Assembly (NCBI GenBank): GCA_036429605.1
Contig: CM071589.1
Coordinates: forward strand, 6,324,001-6,388,000
Source of the DNA: Cladobotryum mycophilum
Lineage: Eukaryota; Ascomycota; Sordariomycetes; Hypocreales; Hypocreaceae
Direction: 5' to 3'
DNA length: 64,000 bases
Part shown: in pieces, positions 12,373-23,986 of the stretch
Layout: the number at the start of each line of letters is the position of its first letter
Position numbering within the stretch: the stretch's first letter is position 1
Notes under the pieces: generated by a model
The model's input: only the letters and a program-made list of their open reading frames with translations
Database searches by the model: none
What the model was told of the DNA's origin: nothing
Position numbers and translations under genes: made by a program

Positions 12373-12387
12373 GCTAAAATTGCAGTG
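12373..12387 (+). repeat. Copy 1 of dispersed motif ACTAAAATTGCAGTG
   Basis: Reads GCTAAAATTGCAGTG, one mismatch to the consensus. It lies 112 bases right of transposon 1. Confidence 0.6.
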
Positions 12388-12714
12388 TCTCTGAGCTGGT
12401 GCCATCCGCAATCACAGTCAGGGCAAATTCATTAGGTTGAAAGAATCTCCCAGCCAGTAGCCATGGAACAACAAGTCCATGCCCGAGGCACAATGGATGC
12501 CAACAGCGCACTGCCCGCCCCCGACATCTCACTGAAACGCGCACCACATTGGACAATAGATGAGGGCCGCACAATCTGCCTCGCCACCACCCTCTCAATA
12601 CCACAATACCATCTCAATCGAGGGAAGCCTCTTGGTAGACCACAAAATGAATATGCATGCCTAGATGCCTAAATTAACATATAATATCCACTATTATACA
12701 TCTTCTCCCCCTAA

Positions 12715-12729
12715 ACTAAAATTGCAGTG
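12715..12729 (+). repeat. Copy 2 of dispersed motif ACTAAAATTGCAGTG
   Basis: Exact consensus, preceded by CATCTTCTCCCCCTAA, which resembles the CATCTTCCCT leader of copies 4 and 5. Confidence 0.65.
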
Positions 12730-13233
12730 TAAAACTGCGCTTCTAGGACGCGTATTCACAAGACGGTCAAGGCCTGACTCTCAACTTGCGCCTCATTCAC
12801 ATCAATAACCAGATTATGCCAAGTACTCTTTAAAAAACTGATTTTAGATGTCTAATTTTCTCGAGTCGTAATCCAATAAATAAAATCCAGCGAAAAAATA
12901 CGCACGCTTCAACATGATCACTCTCACTTGGCTGTTGAATACTTGGTAGTGTAATGACTAAAAATACCCGTCCCTATACTCCATAATACTCCGTGTAGGT
13001 TCGCGATGGAAAGTAATGAGCGTCTTTCGCACTGTGATACATTGTATTCAGTGGCGAGCGAGCAACGAAGGACCGTCCAGTTCGCTTCTTAATTCAACAC
13101 AGCCAGATTAGGCGACCAGTTCCATCCATCAGTAGGCGTCCGCATCAGTGCATCTCTCGTCCTCCTCTCCCCCACTGTCTCTGGTCAATGCTCGGCTTGG
13201 CACTTTATTCTCAAGGGGAATCCATAATACCTG

Positions 13234-15256
13234 ATGGCGGCGATTCGTGTAGCCATTATTGGGGCGGGGTAATACAGCATGATGCCCTGACTCTGTCTGT
13301 GCGTTTCTGACGATGCATGCAGGCCTGGTGGGCTGGCTACCCTGAAAACGCTCCTGGAGGCATCGTCCCCAGAACGGCCAATTGAATGCTGTCTTTTCGA
13401 GGCGTACGTAGGGCCCCATAATCGATCCAAACCAGGTCCCTAACATTCGCAGCGAGAACGACATTGGGGGCACCTTTCAGTTTCGGTCGTATGAGAATGC
13501 TGAACTTGTGAGCTCTAAGCAGCTGACGGCCTTTTCCGATCATCGCTTTCCACTAAAGACTCCCGATCACATATCTCTTCCGCAATATGTTGACTACCTT
13601 AAGGCCTACGTCAACCGTTTTAATCTAGCCCCTTTCATCAAGCTAGGGTGTCGCGTTGCTCATGTGGAGCCTCTTTCCAAATCGACAAATGAGCAGTGGA
13701 AACATAGAGTAAAGTACATTGACAGCCATCAAGGAGATCAAGAGCAAGTATACGATTGCTCACACATTGCCATCTGCACGGGGCTTCACGTACAGCCCAA
13801 TGTACCCACTATTCCGGGCATTGAGAATGTCCAGGGAGAAGTATTCCACTCTTCAGAGTACAAGCTCCGATCACAGCTCTCGGGTCGCAATGTCTTGATT
13901 CTTGGTTGTGGTGAGACGGCTATGGGTGAGTGAGGGACTTCACCCGCGAATCCCTTGCATATCTGACAGCCCTATTCGCAGATATCGCCTATGAAGCCAT
14001 CAAAGCTGACGCAACGGCTGTAACCATGTGCTTTCGAACCGGCTTCTTGTCTTTCCCCAAGGCCCTCAGCCGGTTTCAGGTATTTGGCAAGGTGTTCAAG
14101 GGTGGTCTGCCAATTGATGGTCTCATCACCAACCTTTTCGAGACAGCATATGTTCATCGAGCCGTAGCGAAGAGTAGGCTACGGTGGTTCGTCTCCGACT
14201 TTGTCATCAAAAGAGTGCTATGGTTCTTGACTGGTACGCAAGCCGGGATGAACCAACATGTCGGAGCTCTTCCCGACGACCGGCTAGGGAGAGCGTATGT
14301 TTTCTTAAATAAGAGCACCAAGGCTATGCCGTATCTCAATCGACCGTATCAAGAGAAGCACCCACTGGGTTTCTTGGGAAATGGCTATGTTGATCCACCA
14401 GAAGACGCTGCTTCAAAGAGATGGGTCGATACCTGCTCGTTTCCTGAACGGATCGACGAAAGTGGAAAGGTGATTTTTGAGACACGGCCAGATCGAAAGG
14501 ATTGGAGGAGGTTAAAGGACGCCGAAGTGAGGCCAAACTGCATTGTATACTGTACAGGGTGAATATCCCCGTGTCATGCTGCATCGCCGCCTGAGCTACT
14601 AACCTAGAATTAGGTACAAGCAGGTGTTTTCTTGGCTAGACGCATCCTATCCGACATCGTCAGACGCCATCGTTCGGAACATTATCAACCCATCTCACCC
14701 AGACATTGCCTTTATTGGTTTCGTTCGCCCTGGGGTTGGTGCCATACCACCAATTGCCGAACAGCAGGCCATGTGGTGGACAGCTCTGCTACTCGGCCAG
14801 ATGAAAATGCCCACGGATGCGCCACACTACCATCTCCTGGCTCGAAAAGAGGCCCGCATCCAGTACGGCGTTGACCACAGCGCCTACATGAGCACGCTTG
14901 CAAAGGATTTCGGAGGCGCGCCAGGTCTTTTGCAGCTTTACCAGAGACATGGACTGCGGATTCTCTTAACGTACTGCTTCGGGGCGTCATTTGTCACATT
15001 TTATCGGCTAATGGGCCCCTTTGAGTCCCCCGAAGCCCCACGAATTGCTTCAACCGAGTTGGCCGAGAGCATGTAAGTGTCCATCATTCAGACATACTCT
15101 GTCAACACCTAATAATGTACATACAGAACCCGCCGCGGTGTGTTCGGTAATATCTTCTTTGCTGTCATTCCCATGATCTTTTACGGGGTGATTAATAGCA
15201 CAGCATTATTTCTTGAGCTTTGTGGACTTATACCAACAGAGCAAGCCTCTGTTTAG
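13234..15256 (+). CDS. Flavin-containing monooxygenase (FMO-like)
   Basis: FAD- and NADPH-dependent monooxygenase of the FMO family, expected to oxygenate a small nucleophilic or secondary-metabolite substrate; the substrate is unknown. Six exons: 13234-13268, 13323-13403, 13453-13925, 13982-14558, 14614-15072, 15127-15256, giving 584 residues with every junction in phase. The first intron interrupts the N-terminal dinucleotide motif IIGAGPGGLATLK (residues 7-19). EAENDIGGTFQFRSYENAEL then matches the region after the first Rossmann fold. The NADPH motif ILGCGETAMDIAYEA lies at about 186-200 across the fourth exon boundary, and IVYCTGYKQVF near 388 is the FATGY-like element. The C-terminus has hydrophobic stretches (IFFAVIPMIFYGVI) that could anchor it in the ER. 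It sits alone between two dead transposons, 975 bases from the first and 987 from the second, yet shows no stop or frameshift. Confidence 0.88.
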
Positions 15257-15655
15257 TAACCTAGAATAAAATCTGTTTCATGTACGTTTATTTTGTGGAA
15301 AGGAAGAAGAAGAAGAAAGAAGAAGATAAGAATAAGGCAACGACGTAAATCCGATAGGAACCTCTTTAGTGAATCATAGAGATTCGGTAATAAAATCTCG
15401 TGTTATCCATGTATAGCTCTAGATCATGTACTAGGAAACTAGTAGTGTTTTAATGTTTTGCTTCTACCTTTGATAGATACCCGATTATACCCTTAAAACA
15501 TATATTTCCCCAATTTTAACAGACATGTAGGTGCTACAAATGGGCAATGATTGAACAGAATAGGTGCTCCCGACATTGGTGGTGATTCCTTCCATGTCTT
15601 TACGTCAGCCATGACATCATCTATAGGTAGTGTGGGGGCACTCACATCACTAGAG

Positions 15656-15670
15656 ACTAAAAATGCAGTG
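15656..15670 (+). repeat. Copy 3 of dispersed motif
   Basis: Reads ACTAAAAATGCAGTG, one mismatch, preceded by GAG as in copies 4 and 6. Confidence 0.6.
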
Positions 15671-15940
15671 AAAATGAAGTTCACGACACATGGATATATC
15701 TCAACAATATTGTCCATGTTGAGAAGCAAAACTCACACGTAGCTAGATGCCTTTCTCAAACAAAAGAAACATGAACAAGTTCTAGTGACTGTACTTTCAA
15801 TAGAACGTATTCTACTCGCTTCAGTTAGTATTACAGCTCGTCCAGATGGTAGATGCAAATATGATACAACAAACCCTTCATAGACGAGCAATTAAGGATG
15901 ACGTAGTGTTCACGTCTCGCATCACATCTTCCCTGACGAG

Positions 15941-15955
15941 ACTAAATTTGCAGTG
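15941..15955 (+). repeat. Copy 4 of dispersed motif
   Basis: Reads ACTAAATTTGCAGTG, one mismatch. The preceding CTTCCCTGACGAG is identical to that before copy 6, making 28 bases with a single difference between 15928-15955 and 18437-18464. Confidence 0.7.
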
Positions 15956-16058
15956 CAGGAATCTAAGCCAGCTTCCTCATTTTAGCGTCCCAACTAGCAG
16001 CCTATGCTTGCTAGCAAGGTGCCGCATCATGAACCATGTACTCATCTTCCCTCTATGA

Positions 16059-16073
16059 ACTAAAAGTGCCGTA
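16059..16073 (+). repeat. Copy 5 of dispersed motif (degenerate)
   Basis: Reads ACTAAAAGTGCCGTA, more diverged. It is kept because CATCTTCCCT precedes it as in copy 4. Confidence 0.4.
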
Positions 16074-16244
16074 TCACAACGATCCTAATAGTCCTACCCT
16101 GAATGTTTCATTCGTGACCTGCCCCATATAGCTCTTGATATGTGCATTGCATTTACCATTAAAAATAGAAAATTAACTATATAAGTAATTAAATAGAAAA
16201 AATAAATATTTTAAAAATGTATACTAAAACATTCTATTGATTTA

Positions 16245-16287
16245 ATGTAATCCACAAACGAGCGGACTACACAAGCGAGCGGACCAC
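16245..16287 (+). repeat. Left TIR of dead transposon 2
   Basis: Forty-three bases holding two head-to-tail copies of a unit close to CACAAGCGAGCGGACCA. The outer copy has A and T at two positions where the right TIR has G and C. Confidence 0.88.
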
Positions 16288-18056
16288 TCATTTAGATCAG
16301 AATAAAGCCACTTTCTTATAGCCTTTTTCTTTTATACCTATATTAAAAAAATACTAAATAACTATTATATTAATAATAGAATAAAAAATATTCTTTTTAT
16401 TTTATTATATTTTTTTATAAGTTTATATATTATAGCCTATCTTACTATATTTATTATAATATATAACCTTTATATAAAACCTTTTTTATTATTTTTTTTA
16501 TTTTATTTATATATTTATATTCTTTTAATCTAATTAACCTATTTTGTTTAATAATAAAAATACTTTTAAATTATATATATATTTTTTTTGTTTTATAGTA
16601 TTTATTTATAGTTTTATTTATTATATAAAAATCTTAAACCTTTATATATAAAAATATTATTTAATATATTATTATTATTATTTTTTTTATAAATTAATTA
16701 ATTATATTTAATATTATAATTAAAAAATTATTTTAATAAATAATAATATAATTTTTTATATATTTTAATTATAAATTAATTTTAATATTTTTAAAACCTA
16801 AGGTTATATAAGTTTAATTAATATTTCTAAAAGTATTAATATTTATAATTTTATATAAAACTTTAAAAAAAATATTTTATAAATTAAATAATAATAAATT
16901 AAATCTTAAAAAGTTTTTTTTAATATTTTTTATTAATTATAATAAAAAATATTATATAAAAAATATAAAAGAAATTAAGTTTATTAATATATATAATATA
17001 TATATATATATTAGTTTTTTAATTTATTAATTATATATTTATTTTAATAGTTTAAAATAATTAATATTTAATAATTAAAATAAATATAAAAAATAAAAAA
17101 TATATAAATTATAATAATTTTATATTTTTTATAATAAAACTTAAATATTATTAAATAATAGCTTTTATAGTTATTAAAAATAAATATTTAATAAATCTTT
17201 TTTATATAAAAAATTATATAATAATTAAAATATTTAATTTAATTTAAATTAATTTTATTAATAATTTAATTATTTTTTATTATTATAATATATTAATTTA
17301 TTAAAAAATTATATTTTTAATATTAATTTTTAAAATAATATTATATAATAAAAATAATAAATAATAATATTATTTAACTTATTATATTAATATTTTAAAT
17401 TATAATTATTTACTTTTAGTTATTAAATTAAAATAATTTAATTTTTATAAAACCTTTTAAAATTATAATAATTATACTTAAAAAAATAATATTTATTATA
17501 AAATTAATTTTATTAAAATTATAAAAATTATTATTAAAAATTTTATATTTAACTTTTATATTTTATATAAAAATAAACTAATTATTAATAAACTTTAAAT
17601 CTTTATATTTAATTTTTTAATAATTATATTTATAAGTTTAATATATATAAAATTTTAATTAATATTTAATAAAATTTAATATTTAATTTTTATTAATTAA
17701 TAATATATTATATATATATAATAAATAATTAATTATTTTTTTAATATTAAATAATTTAAATAAAAATAATTATATAAATAAATTAATTATATATTTAATT
17801 ATAATCTTTTTTTTTAATTTTATAAGATTTATTAAATTAATAATTATATTATATTATAAAAATATATTAGTATAATATTAAAGAATTATTATATAATTAA
17901 TATTATAAATCTTAGCTATAGCTTTAAAACTTAAATTTAGGTCTTGTTTAAGAGTTTAAAGGGTAAGTAATACTTTACTTTTATTTAAAGGTTCTACTAT
18001 AAGAGATTATAAAAGTATTTAATATATAGATATAAAGGTAGATATTGTTATGGAGG

Positions 18057-18099
18057 GTGGTCCGCTCGCTTGTGTGGTCCGCTCGCTTGTGGATTACGT
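18057..18099 (-). repeat. Right TIR of dead transposon 2
   Basis: Inverted partner of 16245-16287 and apparently the unmutated form. It contains GTGGTCCGCTCGCTTGTG as a tandem pair and ends GGATTACGT before the TA duplication. Confidence 0.88.
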
Positions 18100-18101
18100 T
18101 A

Positions 18102-19368
18102 TTTAAATGTATGTATAATCTTCATATAGCCTTTTCATATGTTTATATAATTATAAAAAAGACCTATTTACGAACATAGTACATCCAATCGTAGCTTCTA
18201 ATCGGATGATATGAGTTATTAGAAAGATTTTCGTCCGGGCAAGACGTAAAGCCTACCTATCCATGCCAACCCCTAGTGGCTTTAGCTATGAGAGGGAACA
18301 AGGCGTCTACAGCCACCTCTCCCGTAAAAGAAGTAAGAAAGCCGCCCTGTTTTGTAAGTCTTGGATTCAAAAGTGTTAGATGGCCACGTCGACCAATACT
18401 TGCGGCCTAGAGCCAAGGAATCTCATCAGGCGATAGCTTCCCTGACGAGACTAAAATTGCAGTGAGAAGAATGCACAACCCGTCCGTGCATTGCGCGGCA
18501 CTTTGTACATGTGCATAATGCGGTAGCACCTTATTAGCAAATTATATGGGAGGTGTGGCCTGTAATCCTTGCAAGTTACAAGGCAGAGAGGTGCCATACT
18601 TGGGTGAAGCTGGCCGTGGTGCTTGTCGCCGAGTCATTAGATCCAATGACCCGTTCTGGTCTGGTTATTGTAGAAGTCCCATATCCCACTCTCGGAGCGT
18701 CTTACATTAAATAGTTGAAATTCACAAATGTCATATTATTAGAACCTTATTAGTTGTACCATATCATGCCTTGGTAACCATTCAATACGCCTATTCATTC
18801 ATTGAAGCTGCTTCGTCTCGCTGCGGACCGTTCCGCGGGACCGGACCATGAGTCTACGACTTAGCCCTCCCCTCCTTTAGGACGGGACATGATTCTTCTT
18901 GCACTCAATGACGCAACCGGGCATAGATTAAAAAGATATTTGTACTCTTGTTTAGCTGGAGTTTTATGAAGCATTCATTCGTGACATAATTATTAACGTA
19001 GTGCGTGTGGGTCATGGTACAGCCGACCCTTTTTTTTTAATTGTGTCAATGGCCTCTCACAACAACTTGACCAGAAAGCTATGCCATCTGTACATCCAAG
19101 TACCCGAATCTGCCTTGTCGCATGCAGCAGAATGGGAGTATCAGAACAGGAATGATCCTCGTCTCACCCCCTTCGTCGCTGCTTTTAGGCCCCATCTCGG
19201 TTGAGGCTGTGTTCGGCAAGTCAGGTTTGGGCGGCGACATCCAATCATCCCAGATCCGCCTCATGTAGTGACCGTGTCCACCCGCACCGGATATGAGCTG
19301 TAGCCTGCCTCTTCAACAATTCCGAATCTTACCACGGAATATCCAGAGGAGACCCCTTCTGATACGAA
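18102..19368. other. Spacer between dead transposon 2 and HET gene
   Basis: Normal composition after about 18170. It holds motif copy 6 and the HET gene promoter. I see no coding frame with support and no tRNA cloverleaf. Confidence 0.5.
18450..18464 (+). repeat. Copy 6 of dispersed motif
   Basis: Exact consensus ACTAAAATTGCAGTG preceded by CTTCCCTGACGAG, as in copy 4. It lies 351 bases right of transposon 2. Confidence 0.7.
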
Positions 19369-21602
19369 ATGCCTTGCGAAGCCTGTGCCGCGATTCATTT
19401 CCGCCCGCTCAAGTCCCACGACTTCAGACAACCTCAGCTGTTCCATGTACTCCATCGCAATCGCCAGTCGTTCAACAAGTCCCTCTCCGAAGGTTGTCAT
19501 CTCTGTCTGCTCATCAGTAGCCAGTTAGATGAATATGAATCCGATAGTGATATATGCGATACACTACAAGCCTACATCGTTTTACTACGGTCGGGCAATG
19601 TAACGAATACTACCAGGGTTGGTGACATACGCTCAATCAGAGTTGCGAGTCGCCTTGGCACAGCCGTGTTGGACGTGATACAGCCACTCCCAGGTTTGGA
19701 CCTCGTGGATTTATCCTAGGTACTGTTTTTAAATGACATGTATTTTGTCCAGATTTGTATGCGTTTCTTCAACGTGGGCCAGATGCTCGCTCTACCAATA
19801 CATCTCCCTCGCCTCAGAGTACTGGTCGACGCCCACGGAAGCGAAGACGATTGGCTGTAAAAAAGACGACAAAAACATCCAATCATGATGACGTCCAAGA
19901 CAGTTCTACTGAGGTATCAACGGGCTCATCTACCAACCTTCGACTTGCGCAGATATGGCTCAATGAGTGTCGAAAACAACACCCTCAGTGTCGAATAGAC
20001 ACGCCGGTCACCACCAAGACACCTCTGCCCACCCGCCTCATAAATGTTGAGGATATCAATAAGCCATTTCTCGAAGAAGCCGGTCCAAACACCAAGGATC
20101 CCTATATAGCCTTAAGCTACACATGGGGCAACAACAAAAGATCGCTCACATTAAAGTCCAACTACGAATCATATCAACATTGTCTTCCCGTTGATGATAT
20201 GCCAAACACCTTTGCCGATGTCATCAAAGTTACAAAGGCGCTTGATTACAAATATGTATGGATCGATGCGTTCTGCGTCATACAAGATGATAGTCATGAT
20301 CTAGAGAGGGAGCTACCCAAGATGGGCGACATTTATCGCTATGCAGAGTTTACCATCTACGCTGAAGGCGCACAAAGTTCGCAGTCAGGACTCTTCTTCA
20401 ACCGAAATCCCCTTACATATCGACCATGCAACATCTCCATAACCACAACTACAGACAAAGGCTCTGTATCGGAAGATCTAACTGTCGCCACCACCTGTAA
20501 CGGACCTGATTACCTGAAAAGCCGAGGCTGGATACTTCAAGAACGGGTATTGAGCGCGCGGCGATTGGTCTTTGGCCAACAAATGGCCTGGTCCTGCATC
20601 GCCGGTGAGGCACAGGAAACCAAACCAGTCATGCGTTCAAGGCCGCCGTACCCAAAGAGCAGTGTTTTTGGTACTCTAGAGAAAATGCGGCTTACAATCA
20701 ATGCCACGAAAACCATTGTTGAAGCTCAAAAGAAACAAGATCGCATAGAATGTTTTGATGTATGGTACGAGATGCTGGAGGAGTATAGCAACACGGAGCT
20801 GACGATGGCGTCGGACAACTTGAGGGCTTTGTCTGGGCTGGCACCGCTCTTTCATGAAGCTGTGGGTGCATCTTATCTCGCTGGTGTGTGGAAAGAGGAC
20901 ATTCAACACGGATTAGCATGGTATGTCTGTCTGAATGATGAACGGTCGGTCAGCAAGCTTACAGATGGCCCCTCGTGGTCGTGGGCATCTGTCGGCAAAG
21001 TACGAATCCAATTCCGCTCATGGCGCGGCGCTTCGGGATGTGTTGTTAAGTCAGGCGCTGAACTACGCGACGCGTCTTGCAAACTATTTGACACCGCAAA
21101 TCCCTTTGGTGCTGTCGGCAGAGGGCTTTTGACTATGTTCGCGCCATTAAGAGAGGCGGTCCTCCAGCACACAAGCGACTTTGCCACGCGCAGGATTGAG
21201 CAATGCTATGGAGGAGAGTCCGCCGGGTTTCAAGGTGTAGATACAAGAGAACATCCTAGATACCCTGCACTCTTGTTGGATCCAGCGACAAAGCAGCCCT
21301 TGGCAGAGGCAGCACTGGATAAACCGTGGGCGTGGCTACCAAGCCACGAGGATCCAACGGAGAGTCCCTCGACTTCTGCACCAGAAAGAAGGGTGTGGTG
21401 CATGCTTTTGCACGTGCAACGGTTTCGGGAAGGATTCCGGAGTGCTCTTTTGGTCCTCGAAAAGAGCAAGGCTGAACCCGGCATGTACTGCCGCATCGGG
21501 CTCGGGTTCTTGTGCGAAGACAACTCGGCCTGGTTCGGTATTCAAGATGAGCAAGGTAAGGGAAATAGCAAGGTTGACAAACAAGTTGTATGTATTATGT
21601 AG
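19369..21602 (+). CDS. HET-domain heterokaryon-incompatibility-type protein
   Basis: Member of the large fungal HET family (PF06985), whose studied members trigger cell death on non-self recognition; the HET fold is related to TIR domains. The first exon 19369-19693 begins MPCEACAAIHFRPL, a cysteine-containing N-terminus usual in these proteins. A 59-bp intron with donor GTTTGG and acceptor CCAG leads to exon 19753-21602, giving 724 residues in all. HET core motifs are YIALSYTWG (about 226), YVWIDAFCVIQDD, LPKMGDIYRYAEFTIYA, and SRGWILQERVLSARRLVF. A basic stretch RRPRKRRRLAVKK precedes the domain and may be a nuclear signal. The C-terminus has no recognised effector repeat. The intron donor is not a strong consensus, so the join is less certain than the domain. 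No frameshift is seen. Confidence 0.87.
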
Positions 21603-23986
21603 GAAAATTATCTTTCGAACCCATTCCGATACCATCGTCGCGCGCCCCTTGTCCAAACAAATGAATCATAATGTACAACGCATCAGGATGCTTTACCAGA
21701 GATCAACGCGATTAACATGGGCATGGGATGATGCAGAAATCGCAAGGAATCGGGCACGGAATGATGAAACAGAACCGCCCCGGGCACATGCCCCCACGCC
21801 CCGCATCGCCACCGCGCAAGTTCATATCTGTCTCAGGATGCGGTCCTTGAGGGTCTAACGAATGAAGGTGTTAGTTTGGAGCAATGGATGACTATGAACC
21901 CGAATGAAGATGAGATTTACTCATTGCTTGTTGTGAGCTGGGCTGACGCGTTTCTACCGGAGCGCGCTCTTGCATGACGATGCTTTCTTGGCCGATTGGT
22001 TGTGACTCAACGGTTTGATGTTCGGCAGTCATGATTTCTTTTAGTTTCGTAAATAAGAAGCGAGATTTCAGTTAAAATAGTCTAAAAGAGTTGAAGGATG
22101 ATTGATGTTGAATAAATGAAACGCTCAAGACCAGTCTCGATGGTGAACCCTTGATGATAAGCCACGGCGTTTACGTCATGGGGCAGTGACATCGTCTCGC
22201 TGTCAACGACTTTCGGACAAAGGCTATTCCGATAATGTGGCTTGGGTGGTATAACCCTAACCCTTTAAATGCAACCCATTTTGGATGATATTGATGAACA
22301 GGCCATATCTCATCTAGTCATATTTTTTGGATGATAGATACAAAGTCGAGATTTAGTGAAATGAAAATCGGGTAAAGAAATAACAAGATTCATATGCAAT
22401 TTAAGTTGTGCAAGCAACAGGCAACCTTTCGTCTTGGGGTTCCGTGTCAACTTGATCAATTTTCATCCACCTTGTCTTATACACATTGCTTTTCGTCGAC
22501 ATGATGACTTGCTTGACAATTTACCAGACTGCTCTCATTGACACATCAAACTATTTCCCGCTTTCTTTTCTTATTTATTTACTACGTGAGTATCATAAAA
22601 TAGTTTGCTGCTTGCTGTAATGCTTGTGAGTCCCCTGACCAACCAATGCTACAATTGCCTAAGGAAGCTACCCTATACAATATAGTCTTTCACCACCCTA
22701 ATGGGGATTGCTTGCCCCATGTGCATTTCCAAATGAGACGTGTAAGTTGTTTCTAGAACTACGAGGCGTCATACAAAGTAAAATACCTCTATTAGTGTGT
22801 GTTGCTCGTATCTCTATAGCTCGATGCCCATCTATAAAGTTCAAACGTGATGATATAGAGCTGATGCGAAACGTAGTCTCCCGTCTTCTACGATTGTTCC
22901 TTGCTCATAAGCATACCATATGCTGGCCATATTTATCTCGTAGAAACGATGCAATCCCAGTCATCTCAACTCCTTCTTATCTACTAATTTATTGTGAACC
23001 TCATAACTGAGAAAGTGTTATATTCGACCATCATGTTGTTTGCGTCTTTTGCCGTCGCCATTCTTACATCGTCAAACTTAACCTAAGGAGCGCTCACTGC
23101 TTCAAAAGTCATAAATGAGCTTCAAATGTTTATTAAATTCGTCTAGAAATCTGCAGACTCTTTAATTACAACCAGCATCATCACGGTCACCATAGGTCTG
23201 CAATGACGCCCTCCAATTGTCCAGTAGGCGTACTAACAAATGGATATGCTGACACTTACAAGCCTAGTCAATAATCACAGCATTCGCCGTGGTGGATTAA
23301 CCTCTTGCCATAAAGAAGATACGACACTGGAATGGAATGATGAGATGAATAACAAAGTGTCCAAGTATTGGGCTCAGGTAAAAAGCCTGATTCGCTATAC
23401 TACTAATCTTCTATATATCCCAATGTGTTACTCTCCACAGAGGACTAGGTTGTAAGCTTATTCTTAAATTTACCCGAACAGGAGCCGCAACCGGTCCTAG
23501 AAGCTATTTGATCTCCTACCACAAGGCCATGATAGAATAAAGCGATCTCCTTGAATCCCCTCAGCTTCTTCTCAGTCGAACATCGTGAAAACTACGGGAC
23601 AGCTCGATAAGACAAGTACTGAAGCCATCAATCTATATATCATTGGGGGTGTGTGACCTTGGAGACGATAGCCTCGCTGCCTAGATGGCGGTGGTCACGA
23701 TATAGTCTAACCATAACGTGCAGCCCCTAAGTAATATGATAGTTGTATTTGAGGTGTGACGAGCTGATGAGTGGTGCGACCTTGTCACTTTATTGTGTTC
23801 ATCTCTACCTACAAATGGAAATAAACGTCATCATGCAGATTGTAATATGCCCTCCGCATTATTTAATCAGATTGGTACAAATTAGGTAATTAATCACGCC
23901 GCTCATCACTTTGTTGATCCAAATCCCCCCACCATATTGTCAATGAAACAAAGATCGGGTCAAGAAACATCCATCTCATTATCATC
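21603..23986. other. Gene-free region between HET and methyltransferase genes
   Basis: About 2.4 kb with normal composition. No open frame carries a recognisable family pattern; 22708-23010 and 23240-23455 were considered. A 12-base TAACCCTAACCC at 22252 equals two telomeric units and is probably chance. No RNA gene seen. Confidence 0.45.

Larger units (their letters stand above)
12262..13233. other. Spacer between dead transposon 1 and monooxygenase gene
   Basis: Normal-composition DNA carrying two copies of the 15-base motif listed separately (12373 and 12715). The open frames 12374-12604 and 12463-12672 have no family pattern. The promoter of the flavin monooxygenase must lie in its right part. 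Confidence 0.5.
15257..16242. other. Spacer between monooxygenase gene and dead transposon 2
   Basis: Contains three copies of the dispersed motif (15656, 15941, 16059) and a short purine tract (AAGAAG repeats near 15308-15330). Composition falls towards A/T after 16150. No coding frame with support; 15493-15729 and 15846-16058 were considered and dropped. Confidence 0.5.
16245..18099. mobile_element. RIP-erased TIR DNA transposon, Fot1/Pot2 (Tc1/mariner-pogo)-like, 1855 bp
   Basis: The interior (about 16320-17930) is nearly pure A/T and non-coding, consistent with saturating RIP. Both ends keep 43-bp inverted repeats (16245-16287 and 18057-18099), with reading AYGTAATCCACAARCGAGCG from the outside, flanked by TA (16243-16244 and 18100-18101). 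TA duplication, long TIRs and a total length of 1855 bp match the Fot1/Pot2 group of pogo-like elements, whose members are about 1.85-1.93 kb. This is a structural assignment only, as no transposase is readable. The inverted repeats differ at three places, each C/T or G/A with the left copy carrying T or A, which is the direction RIP produces. Confidence 0.75.

Noticed and set aside
22252..22263. TAACCCTAACCC, telomere-like
   Set aside because: Only two units, no subtelomeric context; expected by chance or as a promoter element.
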